The position numbers and the translations under genes were made by a program. A stretch of 20,460 nt of DNA, from contig SFPF01000006.1 in NCBI GenBank assembly GCA_004552155.1, positions 1-20,460 of the forward strand, written 5' to 3'. The DNA comes from Bacteroidales bacterium. GTDB taxonomy: Bacteria > Bacteroidota > Bacteroidia > Bacteroidales > Bacteroidaceae. Under the pieces are notes generated by a model. It did not search any database, was not told the origin of the DNA, and was given only the letters and a program-made list of their open reading frames with translations. Shown here piece by piece: positions 7,498 through 13,921 of this stretch. Numbering within the stretch: the first letter of the stretch is position 1; every line of letters starts with the position of its first letter.

Positions 7498-8244
7498 TCA
7501 GAAGATGCGGCCGGAGATGACGATTTTGAGCATAGGATAGACGGTGAGTTTGTCCATCACTTTCTTCCAGTCGTCCTTCTCAGTGAGTTCGTCGAAAGCC
7601 TCGATTTCTCCCTCGCTGGTGTAGGGCTTGATATGCCCGTGGAACTGCACACCGAGTTCGCCCGTTACGCTAATGCGCTTTTTCGGTACGTAGCGTCCGA
7701 AGCCTAATCCCAAGTAGGGGCGCACTTTCTGTACTTTGAGGCCGCCTTTCACGTTACCGTTCTCATCGACAGGCAGTTTGTAGTCGCCGAGTTCAATGTA
7801 AGGATTGTCGCTGAATTGATTGATTTTCTCGGCTATCTCATTGCTGTGTCCATTGATTTTTACCAATTTGTCACCGCCGAAATATAAACCTGCTGCCAGG
7901 AAGAACGAGGAGCATACTTTTGCTTTTGCTAAAGGATAGACATTGAAAATCACGGATCCTTGCGTGCGCTTCAGATTGGCATCGAGATCTACGGTAAAGT
8001 TGTTCGACTCGCCGTTGACGTAATACTGTCCATCAACTTCGGCGTTGAACGAGAAGCCCGGCATACATGTAACGCCGGCGCGCATAGTGATGAACTTAGT
8101 GATGGGGGTGGAAAGTTCCACACCTACACCAGTGGTAGCTACGTGGGCGTTGACCGCAAGGTGGTTGAACAGATCCTGCGCTGCGGCTGTTCCCGGCATT
8201 AGCAGTGCCAATGCCGCCAAAATTGTAAAGACTGTCTTTTTCAT
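7498..8244 (-). CDS. Exported outer-membrane beta-barrel protein of unknown function
   Basis: The 248-residue protein starts with a clear signal peptide, MKKTVFTILAALALLMPGTAAAQ, with likely cleavage after AAA/Q at about residue 22. The rest alternates polar and hydrophobic residues with Gly-rich turns (for example FFLAAGLYFGGD, VRPYLGLGFGRYVP) and ends in VISGRIF with a C-terminal Phe, as in small outer-membrane barrels. No ligand or pore function can be named. It is convergent with metY and shares its terminator. Upstream, TAACTTTA on the reverse strand near 8312-8319 is one base from the -7 consensus and about 68 bp before the start. The gene looks intact and monocistronic. Confidence 0.7.
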   Translation of the reverse strand: MKKTVFTILAALALLMPGTAAAQDLFNHLAVNAHVATTGVGVELSTPITKFITMRAGVTCMPGFSFNAEVDGQYYVNGESNNFTVDLDANLKRTQGSVIFNVYPLAKAKVCSSFFLAAGLYFGGDKLVKINGHSNEIAEKINQFSDNPYIELGDYKLPVDENGNVKGGLKVQKVRPYLGLGFGRYVPKKRISVTGELGVQFHGHIKPYTSEGEIEAFDELTEKDDWKKVMDKLTVYPMLKIVISGRIF

Positions 8245-8484
8245 ACTCTCAAATGTTTTTAAATAAAGGTGATAAAAAAAATGCTGTTGGCATTGCTTAT
8301 TATAATCGGTGGTAAAGTTAGTTAATTATTTTAAGGAGAAAAGAATAATGGACTGTTTTTTTATCCAAATCAATAAAAAAAGCGCCCGAATGATAGACTG
8401 ATGGTTACTTATGCCTCTATTATGACATAAAGAGAAAAACGCGCGCGCAATTTTAGTATATCAAAACAAAACACACAAACAATT

Positions 8485-8766
8485 ATGAAAACGTATAGAA
8501 ACGACGAACCTATTGAGGTGCTCGGGGTGACTTTCCAAGGTGTTAAGGACATGATCAGTAGGGCACATGCTCGCCAGCCTAAAGGCGGTGTCTATGTTGG
8601 CGTAGATGAGCGGCTCTATCCTTGTTTCGACAGTTCCGACTACATGTACGAGGACCGGCATTACACGAATATCGTCTTTGCGCAAAGCCAGGAAGAGCTC
8701 GATGCAAAGATGCAACAACTCAAGGATATCCCGGAAAAAGGTAACTACAACAAGATGACGGACTAG
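8485..8766 (+). CDS. Small protein of unknown function, 93 aa
   Basis: The frame starts at ATG 8485 in the AT-rich context typical of Bacteroidetes starts (AAACAATT before it) and ends at TAG 8766. The protein MKTYRNDEPIEVLGVTFQGVKDM... is soluble and charged, with no signal peptide or membrane segment. It contains GGVYVGVDERLYPCFDSSDYMYEDRHY in its middle and a Gln/Glu-rich helix (SQEELDAKMQQLKDI) near the end. I do not recognise the family. It is followed by an octamer repeat, a 20-bp palindrome and a terminator, so it is a separate transcription unit. The 240 bp upstream are AT-rich with a short alternating GC run (8443-8450) and no clear promoter. Confidence 0.6.
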   Translation: MKTYRNDEPIEVLGVTFQGVKDMISRAHARQPKGGVYVGVDERLYPCFDSSDYMYEDRHYTNIVFAQSQEELDAKMQQLKDIPEKGNYNKMTD

Positions 8767-8777
8767 TGCGTTTATTG

Positions 8778-8808
8778 GTAGACGATTTTACAAGTAAACG
8801 AGACATTC
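8778..8808 (+). repeat. Octamer repeat remnant, copy 2, with half of the palindromic module
   Basis: GTAGACGA, then TTTTAC, AAGTAAACG and AGACATTCC, lies just after the stop of the 93-aa gene. AGTAAACG is a family unit, and GAGACATTCC resembles the GACATTC module found in the larger copies at 9989-10105 and 16770-16850. Confidence 0.5.
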
Positions 8809-8818
8809 CACATATAGC

Positions 8819-8838
8819 GGGCGTTTTGCAAAACGCCC
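8819..8838. repeat. Perfect 20-bp palindrome
   Basis: GGGCGTTTTGCAAAACGCCC is identical to its reverse complement. It lies between the 93-aa gene and its terminator. Without a U tract it is not a terminator itself; it resembles dispersed intergenic palindromes of Bacteroidetes. Confidence 0.8.
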
Positions 8839-8864
8839 CTACTGCCTTGCACGAGGATAAATAA

Positions 8865-8906
8865 ACTGGGCACGCTAATGTGGTTAGCGTGCCCAGTCTC
8901 GTTTTT
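8865..8906. terminator. Rho-independent terminator after the 93-aa gene, convergent with thiL
   Basis: ACTGGGCACGCTAA (8865-8878) pairs perfectly with 8884-8897 around a five-base loop, followed by CTCGTTTTT. The T tract serves forward transcription. The hairpin also lies 20 bp past the thiL stop for reverse transcripts, where ATAAATTATCC-like AT sequence rather than a clean T run follows. Confidence 0.85.
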
Positions 8907-8925
8907 ATCTAATAGAGCTGTCTTT

Positions 8926-9975
8926 TTAGTCTTTTGCCAAGGGATTCCAGCCTTGCGCTTTAAGTTCAAACTCTGCGCCGTCGCGCGTGACGAGCACCTT
9001 GCCCAGTTCGGGTTTGCTGATGCGGCCGATGATGGTCACGCCGTCCATGGTCGCCACTTTGTCGTGGTCGGTGAGCGGCACGGTGAAGAGGAGCTCGTAG
9101 TCCTCGCCGCCGTTGAGGGCGCAGGTGGTGACGTTCATATTCAGTTCCTCGGCTGCCGCGGCTGTCTGGTAATCGAGCGGTATGCGCTCCTCGTAGAGTC
9201 GGCAGCCCACGCCGGAGGCTTTGCAGATGTGGAGCATTTCGGAGGAAAGGCCGTCGCTGATGTCGATCATCGCCGTGGGGCGTACGCCGGCGGCGCGGAG
9301 CCGTTCCACGATGTCGCGGCGCGGCTCGGGTTTGAGAAAGCGTTCCAAGAGATACTCGCGCCCCTTGAAATCGGGCTGTGCGGCTTCAGCCAGTGCGGCG
9401 GGGCGGGAGTTGAACACCATCTTTTCGCGCTCCATGAGCTGGAGCCCCATGTAGGCCGCACCGAGGTCGCCGCTCACGCAAACGAGGTCTGTGTCGCGGG
9501 CACCACTGCGCCGCACGATGTCTTCCTGCCGCGCCGAACCGATGCACGTGAGGCTCAAAGCCAAGCCTGTAAGCGAGGATGTGGTGTCGCCGCCTACAAT
9601 ATCTACATCATAATTCTTGGCGGCGAGGCGTATGCCGGCATAGAGTTCCTCGATGTCCTCCACCGAGAAGCGGCGTGAGAGGGCGATGCTCACGATGAGC
9701 TGTCGCGGCGTGCCGTTCATGGCATACACGTCGGAAAGATTCACGGCGGCAGCCTTGTAGCCGAGGTGCTTGAGGGGCGTGTAAGTGAGGTCGAAGTGGA
9801 TGCCTTCCATGAGCATGTCGCTCGTTACGAGCACCTGCTCGCCGGTATACGACAGGACTGCGCAGTCGTCGCCCACGCCGAGCAGCGTGGAGGCATTATG
9901 TACGGGCAGACCGCCCGTGAGGCGGTCTATCAACCCGAACTCTCCGAGTGTGGAGATTTCAGTTCTTTGAGACAT
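8926..9975 (-). CDS. thiL: Thiamine-monophosphate kinase
   Basis: The 349-residue protein phosphorylates thiamine monophosphate to thiamine diphosphate, the last step of the pathway, in the cytoplasm. Family marks are LLGVGDDCAVL (metal-binding D36-D37), TSDMLMEGIHFDL (51-63), AAVNLSDVYAMNGTPR (76-91), IVGGDTTSS near 130 and CVSGDLGAAY near 170. MIDISDGLSSEM and ALNGGEDYELLFTVP follow in the C-terminal AIRS-like domain. The length is normal. It is the last gene of the reverse-strand run, separated by 141 bp of octamer repeats from the upstream outer-membrane gene, so it may have its own promoter. CATATTTG on the reverse strand near 9981 is one base from the -7 consensus. No other thiamine gene is in the window. 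Confidence 0.95.
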   Translation of the reverse strand: MSQRTEISTLGEFGLIDRLTGGLPVHNASTLLGVGDDCAVLSYTGEQVLVTSDMLMEGIHFDLTYTPLKHLGYKAAAVNLSDVYAMNGTPRQLIVSIALSRRFSVEDIEELYAGIRLAAKNYDVDIVGGDTTSSLTGLALSLTCIGSARQEDIVRRSGARDTDLVCVSGDLGAAYMGLQLMEREKMVFNSRPAALAEAAQPDFKGREYLLERFLKPEPRRDIVERLRAAGVRPTAMIDISDGLSSEMLHICKASGVGCRLYEERIPLDYQTAAAAEELNMNVTTCALNGGEDYELLFTVPLTDHDKVATMDGVTIIGRISKPELGKVLVTRDGAEFELKAQGWNPLAKD

Positions 9976-9988
9976 TGGCCAAATATGA

Positions 9989-10105
9989 TTTTAGTAAACA
10001 AGTAAACGAGTAGACAAGTGAACGAGACAAGTCGCTCATCTAAATTATAATTAGCACGACATTCATGTCTCGTCTACTCGTTTACTAGTAAACTCGTCTA
10101 CTAAT
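9989..10105. repeat. Octamer arrays flanking a palindromic module, copy 3
   Basis: AGTAAACA AGTAAACG AGTAGACA AGTGAACG (9992-10023) is followed by GAGACAAGT, an AT-rich spacer, then GACATTCATGTCTCG and inverted octamers (CTACTCGTTTACT...). The two sides are inverted copies, so the whole can fold into a long hairpin. A related module is at 16770-16850, sharing GACATTC, TGTCTCGTCTACTCGTTT and the AT-rich spacer. This region fills the 141-bp gap between the outer-membrane gene and thiL. Confidence 0.8.
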
Positions 10106-10116
10106 AAATAATAATC

Positions 10117-10593
10117 TTAGAAATAGAAACCGGCACCGATTTTAAGGCCTACGGTGCTGCCGCCGCCGAAGTCGTTGGTACTCATCTTATAATATATGGC
10201 GGGCTGGATGGTGATGAATTTATTGATGAAAAAGGCATAGCCCACTTCCAAGGGGATAAGCAGGTCGTTGCTGTCTTTGGTGAAGTGCGCAAATTCCAAA
10301 CCGCCGCCAAGGTACACGCCGCATTGGTCGAAATAGTAGCGTGCGCCGGCTCCGATGGCAACCTCATCGGCATAACGCGTGTGGTCGTAGCCCAAGTTGC
10401 CTTTCAGTAAGAGGCAGTCGGAAATGAAATAACCGCCTTCTGCCTGCAAGCCGAAGCGGAAGCGTTCGTTGCTGCTGTACGACATGCCTAAACCCGTGAA
10501 CGAGAGGTTGGCGTATTTCTTGCCCTTTTCAAACTGGGCGTTGGCATTGAGGGCGGCTACAAGAAGTAGCAGGAACAGTGTTATTTTTTTCAT
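10117..10593 (-). CDS. Small exported outer-membrane beta-barrel protein
   Basis: The 158-residue protein has a signal peptide, MKKITLFLLLLVAALNANAQ, with cleavage expected after ANA/Q. The mature part (FEKGKKYANLSFTGLGMSYSS...) shows alternating beta strands with aromatic girdle residues. It ends in a C-terminal Phe (VGLKIGAGFYF), the usual end of an outer-membrane barrel recognised by the BAM machinery. The length suits an eight-stranded barrel of the OmpW/OmpX size class; function is unknown. It has a good promoter overlapping the end of the upstream ATP-grasp gene and a hairpin in its leader. Octamer repeats lie downstream. Confidence 0.7.
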   Translation of the reverse strand: MKKITLFLLLLVAALNANAQFEKGKKYANLSFTGLGMSYSSNERFRFGLQAEGGYFISDCLLLKGNLGYDHTRYADEVAIGAGARYYFDQCGVYLGGGLEFAHFTKDSNDLLIPLEVGYAFFINKFITIQPAIYYKMSTNDFGGGSTVGLKIGAGFYF

Positions 10594-10611
10594 CTTGTTA
10601 AATAATATCTT

Positions 10612-10645
10612 GGGCAGGTTGCCCGGTTTGTCAATGTCAAAAGTA
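10612..10645 (-). promoter_or_regulatory. Promoter and leader hairpin of the outer-membrane gene
   Basis: On the reverse strand TACTTTTG (10638-10645) matches TAnnTTTG. The expected transcript start near 10631 is followed by GGGCA/TGCCC pairing (10612-10616 with 10620-10624), a short hairpin in the leader about 20 bases before the start codon. The promoter sits inside the last codons of the upstream gene. Confidence 0.5.
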
Positions 10646-11656
10646 GGGAAAAATCTCTTTATCTCCTAAGAATGTGCCGTTATTTAACCTTTTTTGTGAG
10701 CAAAATAGGGCAACGTGCCCCATTGTACGCCTCAAATTGAGTTCCACGCAGGGATGCAGGCGCACAACGCCGCCCATTCTGATGAGCATCATGTCGATGC
10801 CGAGCGGACCGCAGTATTTGCCTTCCAGGAGGGTTTTGAGGGCGAGGGTGCAGGCCGCAATGAGTTGCGGCAGGAGGGTGGGGAGCGGTTCGCCTATCTT
10901 TGCGAGCAGCACAGTCTGGGGCGCGATGAGATTGCCGCCATAAGCCCCTGAGGAGGAGGCTGTGAAGTGCGACAAACCTTGATAAGAAATCGTGCCGTCG
11001 GCAAGAGCGTCAAATTCGAGGGCAAAGTCTTTGATGCGGTAGTAGAATGGTTCGGCGGCGATGCAACCCTGTTTCTCCAAAATGCGCTCCACGCGGCGGC
11101 GCACTGCCACTGGGAGTGGTGCGACGGCTTGGAACACGCCCCGCCCACTGCACGACCACGGCGCTTTCAGCATCACGGCGGCATGGTGCGCGGCAAAGTT
11201 CTCAACAGCACCGATGTCTGTCAGTATTTCCGCCTCGCCCGCCGTTTCGGGCATGGCCTGTCGTAGCAGGCGGAGCAGACGCACAGACGTGGCGCGGGAA
11301 CTCAGTTGCCTGATTGTTTCAAGCCGCTGCGAGTCGGGCAGCAGCCGCTCGGGCACTCCTTTAAGGCGCAGGCGGTGGCATAGGGCGGCGTCCCAGCCCC
11401 AAGGGTTAATGCGGTCGATCCTCTCCCAAAGGGTGGGCGTGAGGTCTCGGGGATAAATATTTTGGGCAATAGATATCGAAAACTCTTGCGCCTCCGTGTC
11501 GGGTAACAGCACATAATCCCCTGCCTCGCTCCATAGATGCGGCCACCGTGCCCCCTTTTGCGCCATAGTGTGTGCCGCGCGGGTCGGCGTGTAGAAAGGC
11601 GTGCCGGCGGCAAGAGCCTCATCGTGGTCGGGATTGAAGATGTGCAGGGTTGGCAT
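10637..11656 (-). CDS. ATP-grasp-like protein conserved in Bacteroidales, function unknown
   Basis: The 339-residue protein opens with LHIFNPDHDEALAAGTPFYTPTRAA, a start I associate with a conserved Bacteroidetes family. It then has LWSEAGDYVLLPD at about 41-53. At about 162-175 is VMLKAPWSCSGRGVF, which resembles the lysine and Gly-rich loop of ATP-grasp enzymes (K164). GPLGIDMMLIR followed by HPCVELNLRRTMGHV near 285-320 matches the E-x-N metal-binding end of that fold. It would therefore join a carboxylate to an amine or another nucleophile using ATP, but the substrate is unknown. It lies between patatin and the outer-membrane gene, all on the reverse strand. No signal peptide is visible, so it is cytoplasmic. 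Confidence 0.65.
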   Translation of the reverse strand: MPTLHIFNPDHDEALAAGTPFYTPTRAAHTMAQKGARWPHLWSEAGDYVLLPDTEAQEFSISIAQNIYPRDLTPTLWERIDRINPWGWDAALCHRLRLKGVPERLLPDSQRLETIRQLSSRATSVRLLRLLRQAMPETAGEAEILTDIGAVENFAAHHAAVMLKAPWSCSGRGVFQAVAPLPVAVRRRVERILEKQGCIAAEPFYYRIKDFALEFDALADGTISYQGLSHFTASSSGAYGGNLIAPQTVLLAKIGEPLPTLLPQLIAACTLALKTLLEGKYCGPLGIDMMLIRMGGVVRLHPCVELNLRRTMGHVALFCSQKRLNNGTFLGDKEIFPYF

Positions 11657-11661
11657 GTTTC

Positions 11662-11730
11662 TTTAGTAGACGAGTTTTTTAGTAAACGAGTAGACGAGTT
11701 TTTAGTAAACAAGTAAACGAGTGTACTAAA
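11662..11730 (+). repeat. Octamer tandem repeat array, copy 4
   Basis: AGTAGACG AGTTTTTT AGTAAACG AGTAGACG AGTTTTT AGTAAACA AGTAAACG AGTGTACT: units of the AGTAAACR family interrupted twice by T runs. It fills the 80-bp gap between the patatin gene and the ATP-grasp gene and starts a few bases after the patatin stop. Confidence 0.8.
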
Positions 11731-11736
11731 ATCATG

Positions 11737-12600
11737 TCATCCAAAAATCTCTAATCCGCCATCCCATTTGTCCAGCACCTTCCGGGCGCATTCGTAGCCC
11801 TCGTCGTAGAGCGCTGCGAGCTTACGCGTATCGCTGCCGAAGCGTCCCACTTCCATAGGCCGTTCGGGACGAATTACAACAATCTTTCCCTCGTCTTCAA
11901 GTTGTTCCACTCGGTCGAGTTGGCGGCTGTAATAGGCGTGCCGATGGCTCAGTAACACACGCAGGCGGGGAAATTCCGTATAAATATAATGCGGCACTTT
12001 AATGTCGCTTGCTGTGGGGCGATAACCGCGGTTGCGCGTCAGCACCACGATGTTGCGGCTGTGCCCCGTGTAGATGGCGCGGTCTATGGGTATCGAGTCG
12101 ATGATGCCGCCGTCGAGCATCGGCGTGTGGTCCACCCACACAACGGGGCACACGTAAGGCAGGCTGCTCGAAGCCTTGGCTATCTGCAAAAGCCGCCCCG
12201 GGTCTTTATGCTCGCTCAGGTAGCAGGCGCGTCCCGTCAGGCAGTTGGTCGTCACCATCTCAAAGGTCATCGGATTGGCAAAGCAGGCGTCGTAGTCGTA
12301 GGGCAGCACCTCGTCGGGCAGTTGCCGATAGAGGAAGTCGCGGTCGAGAATGCTGTGCTGTGTCCACAAGTAGCGCAGCCCGATGTACTGGTGCTCTTCG
12401 AGCATATCGATGTTAGAGCGTCGGGCGCGTCCTCGCTGCCGGCTCACGTAAGAAAGCCCGTTGCAAGCACCAGCCGACACCGCCACGGCATATTTGAAGC
12501 AGATATCGCGATCGAGCAGGAAATCCAGCACGCCGCTCGTGAACACGCCGCGCATCCCGCCCCCTTCAAGCACCAGTCCTATGTCAGGGTGAACGTCCAT
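11737..12600 (-). CDS. Patatin-like phospholipase
   Basis: The 287-residue protein has the patatin oxyanion motif GLVLEGGGMRGVFTSGVLD (GGGxRG at 13-18). The nucleophile region is YAVAVSAGACNG with S42, and the Asp of the dyad is in PMLDGGIIDSIPI at about residue 165. The family hydrolyses acyl chains from phospholipids; this subgroup is the bacterial YjjU-like one. The usual GxSxG elbow reads AVSAG here because the first Gly is Ala (codon GCG at residue 40), a mild deviation that may still be functional. No signal peptide is seen. It is the first gene of the reverse-strand run and has a good -7 element 53 bp upstream, back to back with the rpn promoter. Confidence 0.88.
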   Translation of the reverse strand: MDVHPDIGLVLEGGGMRGVFTSGVLDFLLDRDICFKYAVAVSAGACNGLSYVSRQRGRARRSNIDMLEEHQYIGLRYLWTQHSILDRDFLYRQLPDEVLPYDYDACFANPMTFEMVTTNCLTGRACYLSEHKDPGRLLQIAKASSSLPYVCPVVWVDHTPMLDGGIIDSIPIDRAIYTGHSRNIVVLTRNRGYRPTASDIKVPHYIYTEFPRLRVLLSHRHAYYSRQLDRVEQLEDEGKIVVIRPERPMEVGRFGSDTRKLAALYDEGYECARKVLDKWDGGLEIFG

Positions 12601-12652
12601 GTTTTTAGGTAAAATCCGGTTATCTTATAAGCAAATGCAGTTAAAACCTGTG

Positions 12653-12660
12653 CAAATATA
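12653..12660 (-). promoter_or_regulatory. Putative -7 element (TATATTTG) of the patatin gene
   Basis: The reverse strand reads TATATTTG, an exact TAnnTTTG match, 53 bp before the patatin start codon. It is one half of a divergent promoter pair with 12683-12690. Confidence 0.55.
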
Positions 12661-12682
12661 ATGTTTTCCCGATTAAAAAGCG

Positions 12683-12690
12683 TAATTTTG
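12683..12690 (+). promoter_or_regulatory. Putative -7 element (TAATTTTG) of the rpn gene
   Basis: TAATTTTG fits the consensus and ends 29 bp before the ATG at 12720. The two -7 elements of the divergent pair are only 22 bp apart, so the two transcription units share upstream promoter DNA. Confidence 0.55.
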
Positions 12691-12719
12691 CCATTTGAGA
12701 TACTTAAATTAGTAGAACT

Positions 12720-13640
12720 ATGCGTCCCGCAGAAGAAAAATATATCAGCCTTTTGACTGATTTCGGGTTCAAGCGCATCTTCGGCAAGAAGCCCAACAAG
12801 ATGCTGCTCATCGACTTCTTGAACGCCCTTTTCGACGGCGAGCAGGTGGTCCGTGACGTGACGTACCTCAACAGCGAGCACGTGGGCGACGTTTATGCGG
12901 AGCGCAAGGCAATCTTCGACGTGTATTGCGAGAACGAGCGCGGCGAGAAGTTCATCGTGGAGATGCAGAACGCCTACCAGACGTATTTCAAGGACCGCTC
13001 GCTCTACTACGCCACCTTCCCCATCCGCGAGCAGGCGCCGAAAGGCTCCGCGTGGGACTTCCAGCTGCAGCACGTCTACGTGGTGGCCTTGCTTAACTAC
13101 GATTTGCAGGAGGCGGCCTTCGCCGAGGAGGACATACACCACGACGTGGGTCTGCTCGACAAGAAGACGCACCGCGTGTTCAACGACAAGCTCACCTTCA
13201 AGTACGTCGAGATTGCCAAGTTCGACAAGCCGCTTGATAAGTTGGAGACGTGCTACGACAAGTGGCTCTTCGTCCTGAAAAATCTCTCGCGCCTGGAGCG
13301 CCAGCCCAAAGAGTTGCGCGACAAGGTGTTCGACCGCGTGTTCAAGGAGGCTGAAATAGCCCACTTCACCCCGGCGGAGCTTCGCCACTACGAGGACAGC
13401 CTCAAAGCCTTTCGCGATGTGAAGAACTGCATCGACAGCGCGGAGGAGAAAGGCAGGGCAGAAGGGCGAGAAGAAGGCCGTGCCGAAGGCCTTGCCGAAG
13501 GGCTTGCAAAAGGGCAGGCCGAAGGCGAACGCGCCAAAGCCATTGAAATTGCCAAGCAATTATTGGCGATGCATCTTCCAATGGAGAGCATCACGAAAGC
13601 CACCGGGCTTTCGGAGGCAGAACTATTGTCGTTGTCTTAA
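12720..13640 (+). CDS. Rpn/PD-(D/E)XK nuclease-family protein (recombination-promoting nuclease or 'putative transposase')
   Basis: The 306-residue protein has the family start EKYISLLTDFGFKRIFGKKPNKMLLIDFLN. A nuclease core follows with D67 (RKAIFDVYCENERGEKF) and E81-x-Q83 (IVEMQN), the PD-(D/E)XK active-site pattern of the PDDEXK_2/Rpn group. Related Rpn proteins are DNA endonucleases linked to recombination and phage defence; many are annotated as transposases without evidence of transposition. The C-terminal third (from about residue 220) is a helix with a run of GRAEGxxEG repeats (about 243-268), ending in MESITKATGLSEAELLSL. That tail is duplicated in the next gene, which starts five bases after this stop. 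High GC and an intact frame suggest a functional gene. Confidence 0.85.
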   Translation: MRPAEEKYISLLTDFGFKRIFGKKPNKMLLIDFLNALFDGEQVVRDVTYLNSEHVGDVYAERKAIFDVYCENERGEKFIVEMQNAYQTYFKDRSLYYATFPIREQAPKGSAWDFQLQHVYVVALLNYDLQEAAFAEEDIHHDVGLLDKKTHRVFNDKLTFKYVEIAKFDKPLDKLETCYDKWLFVLKNLSRLERQPKELRDKVFDRVFKEAEIAHFTPAELRHYEDSLKAFRDVKNCIDSAEEKGRAEGREEGRAEGLAEGLAKGQAEGERAKAIEIAKQLLAMHLPMESITKATGLSEAELLSLS

Positions 13641-13761
13641 ACCTAATGGAAATGATTATGCAATCCCCTGCCGAACTTCGCCACTACGAGGACAGCCTCA
13701 AAGCCTTCCGCGATGTGAAGAACTGCATCGACAGCGCGGAGGAGAAAGGCCGGGTAGAAGG
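13380..13761 (+). repeat. 86-bp direct repeat linking the rpn tail and the following small gene
   Basis: Bases 13380-13465 and 13676-13761 (offset 296) differ at only three positions. Both encode LRHYEDSLKAFRDVKNCIDSAEEKGR, in each gene's own frame. Beyond the repeat the proteins stay related in their last residues (ATGLSEAELLSL versus ATGLSEEELATLK), although the DNA there is less similar. Confidence 0.95.
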
Positions 13762-13888
13762 AATTGCAATCGGCGTTGATCAGGCAAAAATAGAAATAGC
13801 GCGCAGAATGCTTGCCAAAGGTTTCAGTGTGCCTGATATATGCGAAGCCACCGGGCTTTCTGAAGAAGAACTCGCAACTCTAAAGTAG
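13646..13888 (+). CDS. Stand-alone copy of the Rpn C-terminal tail, 80 aa
   Basis: The frame starts at ATG 13646 (in-frame ATGs also at 13652 and 13658), five bases after the rpn stop, so translation is probably coupled. It encodes PAELRHYEDSLKAFRDVKNCIDSAEEKGRVEG, nearly identical to rpn residues from about 218. It then has a shorter linker without most of the EG repeats, and ends in an ARRMLAKGFSVPDICEATGLSEEELATLK segment that parallels the rpn C-terminus. It has no nuclease core. It could be a decayed second rpn left by tandem duplication and deletion, or a functional small protein that binds the nuclease through the shared tail. The coding frame is clean and ends normally. Confidence 0.75.
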   Translation: MEMIMQSPAELRHYEDSLKAFRDVKNCIDSAEEKGRVEGIAIGVDQAKIEIARRMLAKGFSVPDICEATGLSEEELATLK

Positions 13889-13921
13889 AAACTAACACGT
13901 ATTCATATTAATAATATTGAT

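Noticed and set aside
12720..13640. Insertion sequence carrying a transposase
   Set aside because: The protein is of the Rpn/PDDEXK family often labelled transposase, but no terminal inverted repeats or target duplications flank it.
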